The notes under the pieces: generated by a model | Databases searched by the model: none | Seen by the model: only the letters and a program-made list of their open reading frames with translations | What the model was told of the DNA's origin: nothing | NCBI GenBank assembly: GCA_938085045.1 | Contig: CALKGI010000103.1 | Location: 1-45,636, forward strand | Length of the DNA: 45,636 bases | DNA from: an uncultured Alteromonadaceae bacterium | GTDB taxonomy: Bacteria > Pseudomonadota > Gammaproteobacteria > Enterobacterales > Alteromonadaceae | Reading direction: 5' to 3' | Shown: in pieces, positions 8,013 to 16,502 of the stretch | Layout of the letters: each line of letters begins with the position of its first letter | Position numbering within the stretch: position 1 is the stretch's first letter | Translations under genes and position numbers: made by a program

Positions 8013-10326
8013 AATCAATCTTTATGAGGTCGCAATAAAATCCTTCGTTGATAAAATGAAGAGTGCGATGCCAAGTGCAGTCTATGCTGATAAAAAAGGT
8101 CATGCGCTTGCATCATGGAGTCATGATGTGTGGTTTTTTAAGAGCAAGAACGCTCAACGTAGTTGCCTTGTCTTTGCTGACCGTTATCCGAGAAAAAGCA
8201 GCTCTAGGCAGGTAAGGAATCTAAATGTAGCGCAAGAGATGTTAACGGCTTTTCCCTTGCAGCCTTATTACCGAGAGTTTGCAAAAGCGGGAGTTATTGA
8301 GATTGTCAATAAAGACACAGGTTCTAGTTATAATTTCGCCAGAGACCTAATTGGGTTTATCAGCTATTTACAATCCAAGGATTTACGCCTAAGCAAGGTC
8401 AATCAGAACGTATTTAGTACTTACCTCAAAGAACTCGCGAAACCGGGGGCTAAAACATCGGTAATTTATCTGCAATATACCTTAATATCAACACTACGCC
8501 AGTGGGTAGTCGCTGGCTTTTTGCCTAGAGGCACAACATTTGCTCCTTTGTATAGCAATGACCAATCCCCCGCAACTCGCGGCAAACGTCAACAGGATAA
8601 AAAAGCCAGCACAGACCAAATTCTCGCAATGCTGTCGGTTTACGCCAATACCATGCCTTCGATGGAAGAACTAAAGGCAAGCAATATTTGTCCTTATGCG
8701 TCTGTGCGAAGCCGTTTTACTGCAGGAATGGGGTTGTTTTGCCTTGTAGCTACACAGCGATTTGCTGCAGAAGCACCGTTTGCCGCCCAAGGCGGGTTAC
8801 AGTCACAAGCCACCATCACCGGTCAAGCGGTTCATACCTATTTGTTTCAAGGCAGTAAAGGTTACCGGGTGAATCAGAAACACATAATGGGTGGTCTTTT
8901 CCCTTATGTAGAGCGTGTGTTGCTTTACTGTGACGTTGCTTTTGAGCTGGGACGCGTATTAGTAAGGTTTTACGAGGATCCAAAACGTCCCGCGAAAGAT
9001 ATATTGAGATATTATCCAGTTGACGATTGGCATGGTCTCAACCCCCAAAAACCGCTAAACCTTTTTCAATTAGGAGGTCTGTTAGGGCTGTATGATCGTT
9101 ACCCAGAAGAAGTATTCGCCCCAATTTCCAAGGTAAAAGGCTTTCCTTACGATCTGGAGTTGGATGCCCCACTGCCGTTTAGAGAAAAGGGTAAGCAAGG
9201 CTATTGGCTGGGAATTCGCAAAACGAGCCAAAAGCAAATGCCCGATTTCTTTATAGATGATAATGGTCGACCTAAACACTTGACGTTGCGTGAAATACAA
9301 GATGGCTGGATTACTTATATCAAAGAGTCCATACCTGACTTTCCGTACCGCATACACAGTAATGGCAACAAGGTGTATTTATCTGATGCTCTTGTCGTTT
9401 TCACTGGTGGGCAGTCACATCAAGATGGATCGACTTCGGCTGCATTTAAGTGGGCAAAAAGCCCATTTGCAATTGAAACAATAGATCTGAATGGGCTTTT
9501 TTGTAAACAACTTGCAGGCCCCTACTTTACCAACAATGGTTTTAGTGGGTTATTCGGAATGAACCCCTATGCCATTAGGCACTACAACAATACCGAGCTG
9601 CAGAAGGCTGATGTTAGCCAAGAATTGATTGCCGTTATCTCTGGACGGAAAAAGGTTGAACATAACATTGTGTACGACCACCGCACTGGCGAGGAACTAA
9701 CTGCGACGTTACGGCAAGCACTGGGCGGTATCAATGAATCTGCGTTAGAAGAACGCATCGAAACCAATATTGTTACCGTCCAGGAAGTAGCTGAAAAGTC
9801 AGGGCGACATGTGGAAGATGTCGGTGGTGTCGGTTTTTGCTTTCAGGACTTGTCGCAATACCCTTGTACACGCAGAAGTCAGTTACGCTTGCACTGCGTT
9901 GGCTGTTCGAAGGCCATGTTTTGTAAAGGGCACCCTAAAGCCATTGCTGCGATGAAAGAAGACGTTCAACGATTACAAAGTCAACTTGCTGAGCTATATG
10001 AGGACGATAATTGGTATAAGCTCACCAACGGGCGGCAGCAGTTTAAAGAGAAAACAGAAGATATGGCTTTGTGCAATGAACTGGTGAATATTATGGGATC
10101 ACCAGATTTCAAAGATGGCTGTCTGGTTCGTGTTGCCGCGATAAAAACCCACCATGTTCAATTCCAAATCATCGATATGAAAACGCACAATATCATAGCA
10201 AAACCAAAGGCTGAGTTACCTGACATCAGTGCGTTACTCCAAGCAAAAGTTGACGAAGTGAAACCACTAATAAGCAATCCTCTTGAGGGGTTTTTCTTAA
10301 AACATGGAATAAATATTAATGGCTAA
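8005..10326 (+). CDS. Large integrase-like protein, third of three
   Basis: A 773-aa protein with degenerate tyrosine-recombinase boxes: ATQRFAAEA (about residue 251), PYAIRHYNNTE (about 523), and VEHNIVYDH (about 550-558) with a candidate Tyr nucleophile. Near residues 612-640 are several Cys/His pairs (CVGC, CKGH), followed by a helical charged segment. I chose ATG 8005 (MSEINLYEV), which overlaps the preceding stop by eight bases; an in-frame start at 7969 lies further inside the previous gene. In size and position it recalls the large integrase-like member of gamma-mobile-trio modules (GmtZ, formerly the VPA1269 family), but I could not test this. Coupling to the next gene (8-nt overlap) indicates one operon. 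Confidence 0.7.
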   Translation: MSEINLYEVAIKSFVDKMKSAMPSAVYADKKGHALASWSHDVWFFKSKNAQRSCLVFADRYPRKSSSRQVRNLNVAQEMLTAFPLQPYYREFAKAGVIEIVNKDTGSSYNFARDLIGFISYLQSKDLRLSKVNQNVFSTYLKELAKPGAKTSVIYLQYTLISTLRQWVVAGFLPRGTTFAPLYSNDQSPATRGKRQQDKKASTDQILAMLSVYANTMPSMEELKASNICPYASVRSRFTAGMGLFCLVATQRFAAEAPFAAQGGLQSQATITGQAVHTYLFQGSKGYRVNQKHIMGGLFPYVERVLLYCDVAFELGRVLVRFYEDPKRPAKDILRYYPVDDWHGLNPQKPLNLFQLGGLLGLYDRYPEEVFAPISKVKGFPYDLELDAPLPFREKGKQGYWLGIRKTSQKQMPDFFIDDNGRPKHLTLREIQDGWITYIKESIPDFPYRIHSNGNKVYLSDALVVFTGGQSHQDGSTSAAFKWAKSPFAIETIDLNGLFCKQLAGPYFTNNGFSGLFGMNPYAIRHYNNTELQKADVSQELIAVISGRKKVEHNIVYDHRTGEELTATLRQALGGINESALEERIETNIVTVQEVAEKSGRHVEDVGGVGFCFQDLSQYPCTRRSQLRLHCVGCSKAMFCKGHPKAIAAMKEDVQRLQSQLAELYEDDNWYKLTNGRQQFKEKTEDMALCNELVNIMGSPDFKDGCLVRVAAIKTHHVQFQIIDMKTHNIIAKPKAELPDISALLQAKVDEVKPLISNPLEGFFLKHGINING

Positions 10327-10735
10327 ACCGTTACTGACAAAACAGGACATAAAGAGGATCAATAACCTCATTATCACCTGGGATGGCAAACTGAACTGGG
10401 ATGTTGTTGTTCAAGCTATTAAAAGCGACTTGGGTATTAAGATCAGCCGTCAATCACTCAACAAATATGAAGAAATCAAACAGGAATTCCGCAGACGAAA
10501 AGAGCTAAAAAGAGGCGTAGTAACTGAGGGACCCGTGACGTATGCAGAGGGGACAACTATTCAAAAGCTTGAGAAGCAAATTAAACGCTTGGAAGCTGAG
10601 AACGACACACTGCAACGGCAATACAACGAAGCTGAAAAATTTATGGCACGGGCGATAAAAAATGGCATTGATATGGAGATAGACGTGACAAAGCTGTTTT
10701 TTCAACACCCAGACGAAGAGAGTGCATTGGAGTAA
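10319..10735 (+). CDS. Small HTH/coiled-coil protein of the recombinase module
   Basis: A 138-aa protein. Residues ~8-50 look like a helix-turn-helix (LGIKISRQSLNKYEEI). Residues ~80-115 form a heptad-rich coiled coil (KLEKQIKRLEAENDTLQRQ). It starts inside the end of the large integrase gene and is followed after 4 nt by a second small coiled-coil gene. Small DNA-binding accessory proteins sit at this place in Tn554 (TnpC) and in gamma-mobile-trio modules (GmtX), where they are thought to assist recombination. The equivalence here is by size, order and fold pattern only. Confidence 0.72.
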   Translation: MAKPLLTKQDIKRINNLIITWDGKLNWDVVVQAIKSDLGIKISRQSLNKYEEIKQEFRRRKELKRGVVTEGPVTYAEGTTIQKLEKQIKRLEAENDTLQRQYNEAEKFMARAIKNGIDMEIDVTKLFFQHPDEESALE

Positions 10736-10739
10736 CGCG

Positions 10740-11177
10740 ATGGCAAGTGGACAACAAAAGGCAGCAGAAAATATTGAAAAGTTTAATGCTTGGGCAGCAA
10801 CTCAAAGTGATGGTGATTTTAAACAAATCATTAGACGCGGCCAACTTAGCCGTACAGAGGTTGCCAAAGGTGCAGGGATTGGTAAGTCGGCCTTACAGCA
10901 AAACCCTGCAATCAAAGAGCTGTTAAATAAGCTTGAAACAGACTTAAGAACTAGGCAAGTCTTGCCCGAATTGGCAAAACCTGTTCAAACCGATAATCCC
11001 AAGATCAACGAATACGATAACACTGCCGCTAAACGTTTGCAGGATGCATTAAAATTGTCAAAATTGGAGCGGGAAGTTATTGAACTAAAGGCCAAAAATA
11101 AAGAATTAGAAAAACGTCTCTCACGGTTTTGTGAGTTGTCTGAAGCGCTCAGCGAAATGGGAATGATGCCCAGATGA
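10740..11177 (+). CDS. Small coiled-coil protein of the recombinase module (VPA1267-like?)
   Basis: A 145-aa protein. Its N-terminal half contains a possible helix-turn-helix (LSRTEVAKGAGIGKSALQQN, about residues 34-53). Its C-terminal part (about 105-135) is a coiled coil with the pattern LEREVIELKAKNKELEKRL. I chose ATG 10740 because GGAG at 10729-10732 is well spaced; an in-frame ATG 18 nt upstream lies inside the previous gene. The stop overlaps the helicase start (ATGA). Proteins of this kind follow recombinase trios in Vibrio islands (VPA1267 family), a comparison from memory rather than a search. Confidence 0.68.
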   Translation: MASGQQKAAENIEKFNAWAATQSDGDFKQIIRRGQLSRTEVAKGAGIGKSALQQNPAIKELLNKLETDLRTRQVLPELAKPVQTDNPKINEYDNTAAKRLQDALKLSKLEREVIELKAKNKELEKRLSRFCELSEALSEMGMMPR

Positions 11178-13324
11178 TGGACTGTTTCAGAGTGACCAGT
11201 ATTGCGTACCACAAAGATGGTTTTACTATTTTTACCGGTGTGCCTATTGAACAGCAAGGTTTTAAAGTCACCGACGGCAAATATATCGTCACCGTAAAGG
11301 CCCAACAAGGCTTATTGCCTGCATCGCCTGCGATTGGTCAACATTGGCAAGTCTGCGGGACCATGCTGGTCGATGAGTTGACTCAAGGTGACTTTAAACT
11401 CAAGCAGCATACGTACACAGCATTAACCCATGTTGAATGTACGTTACCCGCCAGCGGCGAACAGCTCATCAAATTTATTGCCAAAGAACGCGACTTTATT
11501 GGTATTGGTGACCAAAAGGCCCGTTTGCTTTGGCAAACGTTAGGCACTCAGTTTCATTCAGTGGTCAACAATGACAACGAAGCCAACCGGGCGGCGCTAA
11601 AGACCATGTTAACCAACCAATCCATAGACGCTCTATTCAAAGGCTATGCTAAATACCGCAACTTGAGTGCATACAATTGGTTAACACAGTATCAGGTGCC
11701 TGCACCAGTCCAGCAGCGATTGATTAAATATCATGACGATAAATCCATTGATGCAATCAAGGCGAATCCCTACACCCTGCTCTGTTTTGGTATGAGCTTT
11801 AGCGACGTAGACAGGCTTGCAGTCGATAGATTCAACGTTGCACCAGAGGACAACAGGCGATTGTCAGCAGCGGTTGAAATGGCGATTAAGGCCGAAGTTG
11901 GCAAAGGTCACACATATACAAAACAGCAGGATATAAGGGCGTACGTGCGAAAGCTCTTAACATCGGATGAACTGGCGACAAAGGCGTTTATGCTCGGGTA
12001 TAACACATCTCAATTCCTGTTAAATAAAGATACAGGTACCTATCACCCAACGGCACAAATTCTAATGGAGTCCGTGGTTGTCAAACGCTTTTTGAAACTT
12101 AAAACCAGCACTAATTTGATGGACGAGACTACAAATCACGCTTTCATCGAAGCAAGAGACGAATTGGCCTACGAGTTAACCTCCAAGCAGCAAGAGGCCG
12201 TATTGACCTCATTGGATAACGCAATAAGCTGTATCACTGGCGGTGCAGGGACGGGTAAGACAACAGTACTCAGAACTGCGCTCAAAGCCTATCACAAAGC
12301 AGGTTCAACGATTTATGCAGTCGCGTTATCAGGACGTGCAGCAATGCGACTTCATGAATCCATCGGCTTTAAAACATCCACTATCGCCGCATTTTTAAAA
12401 GAGCCGCCTGTCGGTCCAGCACCTAACGAAGCTGATCATGTCCTTGTCATCGACGAGGCAAGCATGATTGACCTGCCTACCATGTATCGTCTCGTCACCA
12501 GCATTGATCCGAACATTCGAATTATCTTCACCGGTGACCCAAACCAATTACCACCCATCGGCTGCGGAAAAGTACTGGCTGATGTTGTGGATTCAGGAGT
12601 CATTGCCAATACTGAATTGGACATAGTGAAACGTCAAGAGGGCGCAACCGGCATCCCTGAATATTCAGCGCTTATCAACGATGGCGAAGTGCCTGAGAGA
12701 TTATCAACAGGAACCATCACTTTCCATGAAACAGCAAAGGCGAATATTGCGGAAAAATGTACTGCGCTATTTACGTTATCGCCACAAAATAGTTGTATTA
12801 TGGGGTCTACAAGGGCCATCGTTGCTGACATCAATAAGCGTTGCCAGACCGTTGTGAACCCCGATGGGCAGCACATGGAGTTTACTATCAATGGAGAGCG
12901 GTTCTTTAGGGATTTAAGGTTAGGCGATGCGCTATTATTTACTCAAAACAACTATGACATGGGCATACAGAACGGATCACTTGGTGTGCTTACGTCGGTT
13001 GAGGCTACCGTACAGTCATACGGCACGGTTGAGCTGGATACCGGTGTTCAGGTTGCTATCACCCAATCAATCTTGGACTCAATCGAATTAGGCTACTGCA
13101 TCACGCTACATAAAGCGCAAGGGTCACAGTTTCCTCGTGTGATTGTCGCATTGCAAAAAGGCCGTATAACTGACAGGGCGTGGCTTTATACCGCCATCAC
13201 ACGAGCAGAAAATGAGATACATATTGTCGGTTCAGCAAACGATTTTGCAGCTATCACTAAAGCTACCAGCAATGCTCACAAGCGCAATAGCCATTTGATT
13301 AATTTACTTCAGCAAAATAGGTAA
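11174..13324 (+). CDS. RecD-like superfamily 1 DNA helicase
   Basis: A 716-aa ATPase/helicase. A beta-rich N-terminal region precedes the motor. Walker A is GGAGTGKTT (about residues 355-363), Walker B is LVIDEAS (about 427), followed by FTGDPNQLPPIG (motif III, about 453). Motif V is TLHKAQGSQFPR (about 645) and motif VI YTAITRAE (about 676). This order is that of RecD/RecD2 and TraA-type 5'-3' helicases. No relaxase domain or RecBC partner is encoded nearby. It is the last gene of the recombinase operon (4-nt overlap upstream), so a role in processing or replicating the excised element is plausible, though a defence role cannot be excluded. Confidence 0.87.
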   Translation: MMDCFRVTSIAYHKDGFTIFTGVPIEQQGFKVTDGKYIVTVKAQQGLLPASPAIGQHWQVCGTMLVDELTQGDFKLKQHTYTALTHVECTLPASGEQLIKFIAKERDFIGIGDQKARLLWQTLGTQFHSVVNNDNEANRAALKTMLTNQSIDALFKGYAKYRNLSAYNWLTQYQVPAPVQQRLIKYHDDKSIDAIKANPYTLLCFGMSFSDVDRLAVDRFNVAPEDNRRLSAAVEMAIKAEVGKGHTYTKQQDIRAYVRKLLTSDELATKAFMLGYNTSQFLLNKDTGTYHPTAQILMESVVVKRFLKLKTSTNLMDETTNHAFIEARDELAYELTSKQQEAVLTSLDNAISCITGGAGTGKTTVLRTALKAYHKAGSTIYAVALSGRAAMRLHESIGFKTSTIAAFLKEPPVGPAPNEADHVLVIDEASMIDLPTMYRLVTSIDPNIRIIFTGDPNQLPPIGCGKVLADVVDSGVIANTELDIVKRQEGATGIPEYSALINDGEVPERLSTGTITFHETAKANIAEKCTALFTLSPQNSCIMGSTRAIVADINKRCQTVVNPDGQHMEFTINGERFFRDLRLGDALLFTQNNYDMGIQNGSLGVLTSVEATVQSYGTVELDTGVQVAITQSILDSIELGYCITLHKAQGSQFPRVIVALQKGRITDRAWLYTAITRAENEIHIVGSANDFAAITKATSNAHKRNSHLINLLQQNR

Positions 13325-13669
13325 CAGTACGAAGATAACGGTATAATTGCTCAATATAAACGGTACATCAGCAAAATGTGAAACTACTACATCTAAACGC
13401 AGCTTATTTTTCCTCCTGAATACATGTTTGTCACACGGTTAAAAGCAATTTTACACGCGTTTGTCTTCTTCCCAATTCCATCCTGAGCCGGTTCGATGAC
13501 ATGGCGAGTCCCGCTCTCCTATCAAGAGGTTATCGTGGGTGACGTTGGCCATGTCTGAGAGAAAACAGACATTTAATCTAACAAAACCCAAAGAGTGACC
13601 GGTAGGGCTTAATGGTTGCAGCGCCTACTAAGCCTACTACCTAATCCATATGGATTGGCAAACAATATT
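13325..13669. other. Non-coding gap between convergent genes, with a 58-nt hairpin
   Basis: No convincing coding sequence. GACATGGC (13498-13505) and GCCATGTC (13548-13555) form a perfect 8-bp closing stem. Inside it CTCT/AGAG closes a 7-nt loop, and GTCCC can pair with the GGG(T)GAC segment with a bulge, giving one long imperfect hairpin. It could be a structured RNA or a transcription stop between the helicase and the minus-strand membrane genes. There is no U-tract directly after it on the plus strand. A short palindrome TCCATATGGA lies at about 13646. Confidence 0.45.
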
Positions 13670-14077
13670 TCACTCTTCAGGTGCACTCTCCTCTCTTTTT
13701 TGTTCTTGATTCGAATTCGCCAGTACTTTTTGGCAAAGTTGTAACCTAAGATCATTAACTTTTTTCTTGTTTACCCCTTCGCGCTCAGCTGACTTTAAAG
13801 CATCAAACGCTTTTTGCACATTTTCATCTGCAATCGATGGTTTGAACATCATTTTCAGAAACACTGGGAAATATATTAATGCAAGCGTTGTCATAGAAAA
13901 GTGATACCAATCCAAACCAGAATCAGCAAGAGTACTTTTTGACTGGGTTAACGAATCAAAAATCAATAGCGCAGAGTGAACTCCAATCCCAGTTATAAAT
14001 CCGACAGACGTTCTAATGGGATGACTGAGAAATAAAATATCTATTGCTTTTGAAAGAAACCCACTAATCTTTTCCAT
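13670..14077 (-). CDS. Small membrane protein of unknown function
   Basis: A 135-aa protein, not recognised. Two hydrophobic segments are visible, about residues 22-42 and 58-80 (LDWYHFSMTTLALIYFPVFL). A charged, helical C-terminal tail rich in Lys/Glu follows. Its ATG shares bases with the stop of the upstream membrane gene, so the two are translationally coupled and may form a membrane complex. Both lie in the defence-rich cargo, which only suggests a function. Confidence 0.6.
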   Translation of the reverse strand: MEKISGFLSKAIDILFLSHPIRTSVGFITGIGVHSALLIFDSLTQSKSTLADSGLDWYHFSMTTLALIYFPVFLKMMFKPSIADENVQKAFDALKSAEREGVNKKKVNDLRLQLCQKVLANSNQEQKREESAPEE

Positions 14078-14856
14078 CAGGAAATAGCTCCTTTGGGTTT
14101 AGGTGTGAGCAACCCAATTTCATTGTGAAATTGGCTTAGATCATTATCTTTAAACAAAACCACCTTACCACCCCCAGAATTATTTCGATCAATCTCCTCA
14201 TAGTTTTCTTGAATAAATTTTATGATTTTCCTAGCTTCCCAATCCGTAGTTCCAAACCAACCTTTTTTAACCCTAACATAGAATATCCAGAAATTCAGAA
14301 AGGGTAATGTAAGCAGCAAAATTAGCAAATAATATGGTAAGGAAGAGACATTCAAAGCATATTGATGATCAATAAACCACAATGCAATCAAACCGCCAAT
14401 AGCTAATATAATTACAAGATTCGTAACTCTCAAATCCTTTCGCAACATTGTGCCCACAATACTCAAGTTTTTGTATCTAGTACCCTCTAAGTCCATATTG
14501 CCAATTTTTTTGTATAAAAGACCGTAAACGACTTCAAAAGATAGGCCTACTGCCCCACCTGTGACTTGCAAGAAAACTCTTAGGTCTGTATCACCGACAT
14601 TTTCACTAGTCCAAGATATAAACATCAATGATACAGCAAAGCCTAGTACCAAAATAAGCGGAAAGCCACCAGTGTATATCTCTCGTTTTTTATTGTGCTG
14701 TACTAACCGATATCTATACCCAGCATCACTTTCATCGTCAGATTGACGTATATCCTTAATATAAGTAAAAGAACGTATTATTTTATGGGTGAATATTCCT
14801 AGAAAAAGAAAGGATAAGAACACTGAGTAACTTTCAAAACTCAATAGTTCACTCAT
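14077..14856 (-). CDS. Multi-spanning membrane protein of unknown function
   Basis: A 259-aa protein, not recognised. Five or so hydrophobic segments: one near the N-terminus (SVFLSFLFLGIF), a pair around residues 65-115, and another pair around residues 150-190. A soluble C-terminal domain of about 60 residues follows. I chose the ATG at 14856; a GTG four codons upstream is also in frame. It overlaps the following 135-aa gene. It is separated from the upstream minus-strand gene by 275 bp, so it may have its own promoter. Confidence 0.65.
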   Translation of the reverse strand: MSELLSFESYSVFLSFLFLGIFTHKIIRSFTYIKDIRQSDDESDAGYRYRLVQHNKKREIYTGGFPLILVLGFAVSLMFISWTSENVGDTDLRVFLQVTGGAVGLSFEVVYGLLYKKIGNMDLEGTRYKNLSIVGTMLRKDLRVTNLVIILAIGGLIALWFIDHQYALNVSSLPYYLLILLLTLPFLNFWIFYVRVKKGWFGTTDWEARKIIKFIQENYEEIDRNNSGGGKVVLFKDNDLSQFHNEIGLLTPKPKGAIS

Positions 14857-15131
14857 GCCGTCCACCACTCACGCGCACTGCGCTGGCACCCATCCACCCA
14901 AGTAATCTGCTCTATGCTATATCGCCCAGCTATCATCTTAGAGACCTATTGGTGACCCGATTAATTTTAATAAAGGGTAGATTATATATTGTCATTTGAC
15001 CATAGCAGTATGAAATTCAAGCACAAGTAAAGATTGCCAGACATACATTGCAATATTCCGAAGATATACAATTACTTTACACCTCCCCATTCGCATTGTT
15101 CGAATTAGCCCCTGGTAATGTCTCGATTTAT

Positions 15132-16454
15132 TCAAGGTTGTTCCAGCCTGCCATATATCTGGAATGCATTTGTCATTGCCGAGACAACAGATTCATCAAG
15201 TACAGGGGCATATTGGCCATTTTGATATTGAAAGACAAATGCCTGCGCAAAATTTCCAGCAGCACCTTCATATATAGCGAAAACGATATAAGGTGGGCTG
15301 TTTGCATTGCTGTAGCGGTATACGTCAAACCAATTTGCCGAGGCACCACGGGCCTCTGGATGAAAATTGATAATAGAATATTTATTGTCATCAATAATAT
15401 AAAGCACTTCATTATCATTATCTTGAACAAGCCATTCCAAAGCCAAATCACCATCAAGGTCACCCACATGATATTGGCCAATATTGCGAACTTTGGCTTT
15501 TGCTAAGTCATGGATCCCGGTTGCAAGAGTTTTTTTCAACCACATTTTTGTGTCTCGCCCATGAAATGCTACTTTATCAATATCAGGTAGGCTTTGAGCC
15601 TTGGACGGAAAGGCTGCTACGCCTTGCAGTCTTTTGTTTGAAAGATAATGACCGTTGAATTCGACCATATGTGCGATGAATAGCTCCTGCATATCCCAAA
15701 GTTTGTAACCACTGGGCAACCCCTGTGGGAAGACAAAAGACATTTTGCCATCACTATATTTGGATATTATCGAATAACCCTTGTCGACCTTAGGGTCATA
15801 CACTAAAAATCCCCAACCTTCTGGACATTGATGTGGTGTGCAACCGCTAAAAATGTAGTAATCTCGCCCATTCACGCTTGCCGATTTTATTGATCGATCA
15901 TTAACACCGTAAATCAAGCCATTCATTTTCGCACGCCAAGTTGTGCGCCATTGGCCATTGACCTGTTTAACGGATTGAATATGCCACTGGTACCTGTCCT
16001 GTGCGTCGAAAATAATGAGCATATACGGACGGCGACCTTTGCTTTTAATCAAGCGAACAGATTGAATTTTGTCATAATCCCCGACATGATCAGTCGCAAG
16101 AATATTCAGGTTTTCTTCTGTCAATGGCTCGCGATTAACTTGGTAGACATTGTTATTGACTGTATTATTACTGTCTTGATAAACAGTGTTATTGTTACCC
16201 AAAATAACATTGTCAACTTGCCCTGCAATATTCACATCATAAATTTCTGAGTTGGATTTTGTTTGACTGACAATGGTCGAATCTTCAGCTTTGATGGTGC
16301 TTGCAGTGCTATTTTGGGGCTGAGGTGCAACTTCCCCTTCATCAAACGTCAATGTCATCAAGTATATGACAAGTGCAATAATACTCGATAAGGAACCAAG
16401 CACGCCAAGGCTCATACGACCACGTTGCCGTTTTGTTGATAGATATAAGTTCAT
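15132..16454 (-). CDS. Membrane-anchored protein with Asn-rich stretch and FG-GAP-like C-terminus
   Basis: A 440-aa protein of unknown function. One N-terminal membrane segment (about residues 17-35, LGVLGSLSSIIALVIYLM) follows a basic start, so the rest is probably outside the cytoplasm. Residues ~70-105 contain an Asn-rich repetitive run (LGNNNTVYQDSNNTVNNNVYQ). The C-terminal third has a segment YHVGDLDGDLALEWLVQD that resembles FG-GAP/VCBS beta-propeller repeats. The start is preceded by GGGGGA. It begins 48 bp after the 1053-aa gene in the same direction, so the two are likely co-transcribed. Confidence 0.66.
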   Translation of the reverse strand: MNLYLSTKRQRGRMSLGVLGSLSSIIALVIYLMTLTFDEGEVAPQPQNSTASTIKAEDSTIVSQTKSNSEIYDVNIAGQVDNVILGNNNTVYQDSNNTVNNNVYQVNREPLTEENLNILATDHVGDYDKIQSVRLIKSKGRRPYMLIIFDAQDRYQWHIQSVKQVNGQWRTTWRAKMNGLIYGVNDRSIKSASVNGRDYYIFSGCTPHQCPEGWGFLVYDPKVDKGYSIISKYSDGKMSFVFPQGLPSGYKLWDMQELFIAHMVEFNGHYLSNKRLQGVAAFPSKAQSLPDIDKVAFHGRDTKMWLKKTLATGIHDLAKAKVRNIGQYHVGDLDGDLALEWLVQDNDNEVLYIIDDNKYSIINFHPEARGASANWFDVYRYSNANSPPYIVFAIYEGAAGNFAQAFVFQYQNGQYAPVLDESVVSAMTNAFQIYGRLEQP

Positions 16455-16502
16455 TTTGCTAACATTCCCCCATTTCTTGCTAGATATTATCTCCCTCCAA
16501 AA

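Noticed and set aside
13485..13540. tRNA-like GGTTCGA and GAGTCCCGCTCTCC segments
   Set aside because: No cloverleaf can be built: acceptor and anticodon arms are missing, and the region folds better as one long hairpin.
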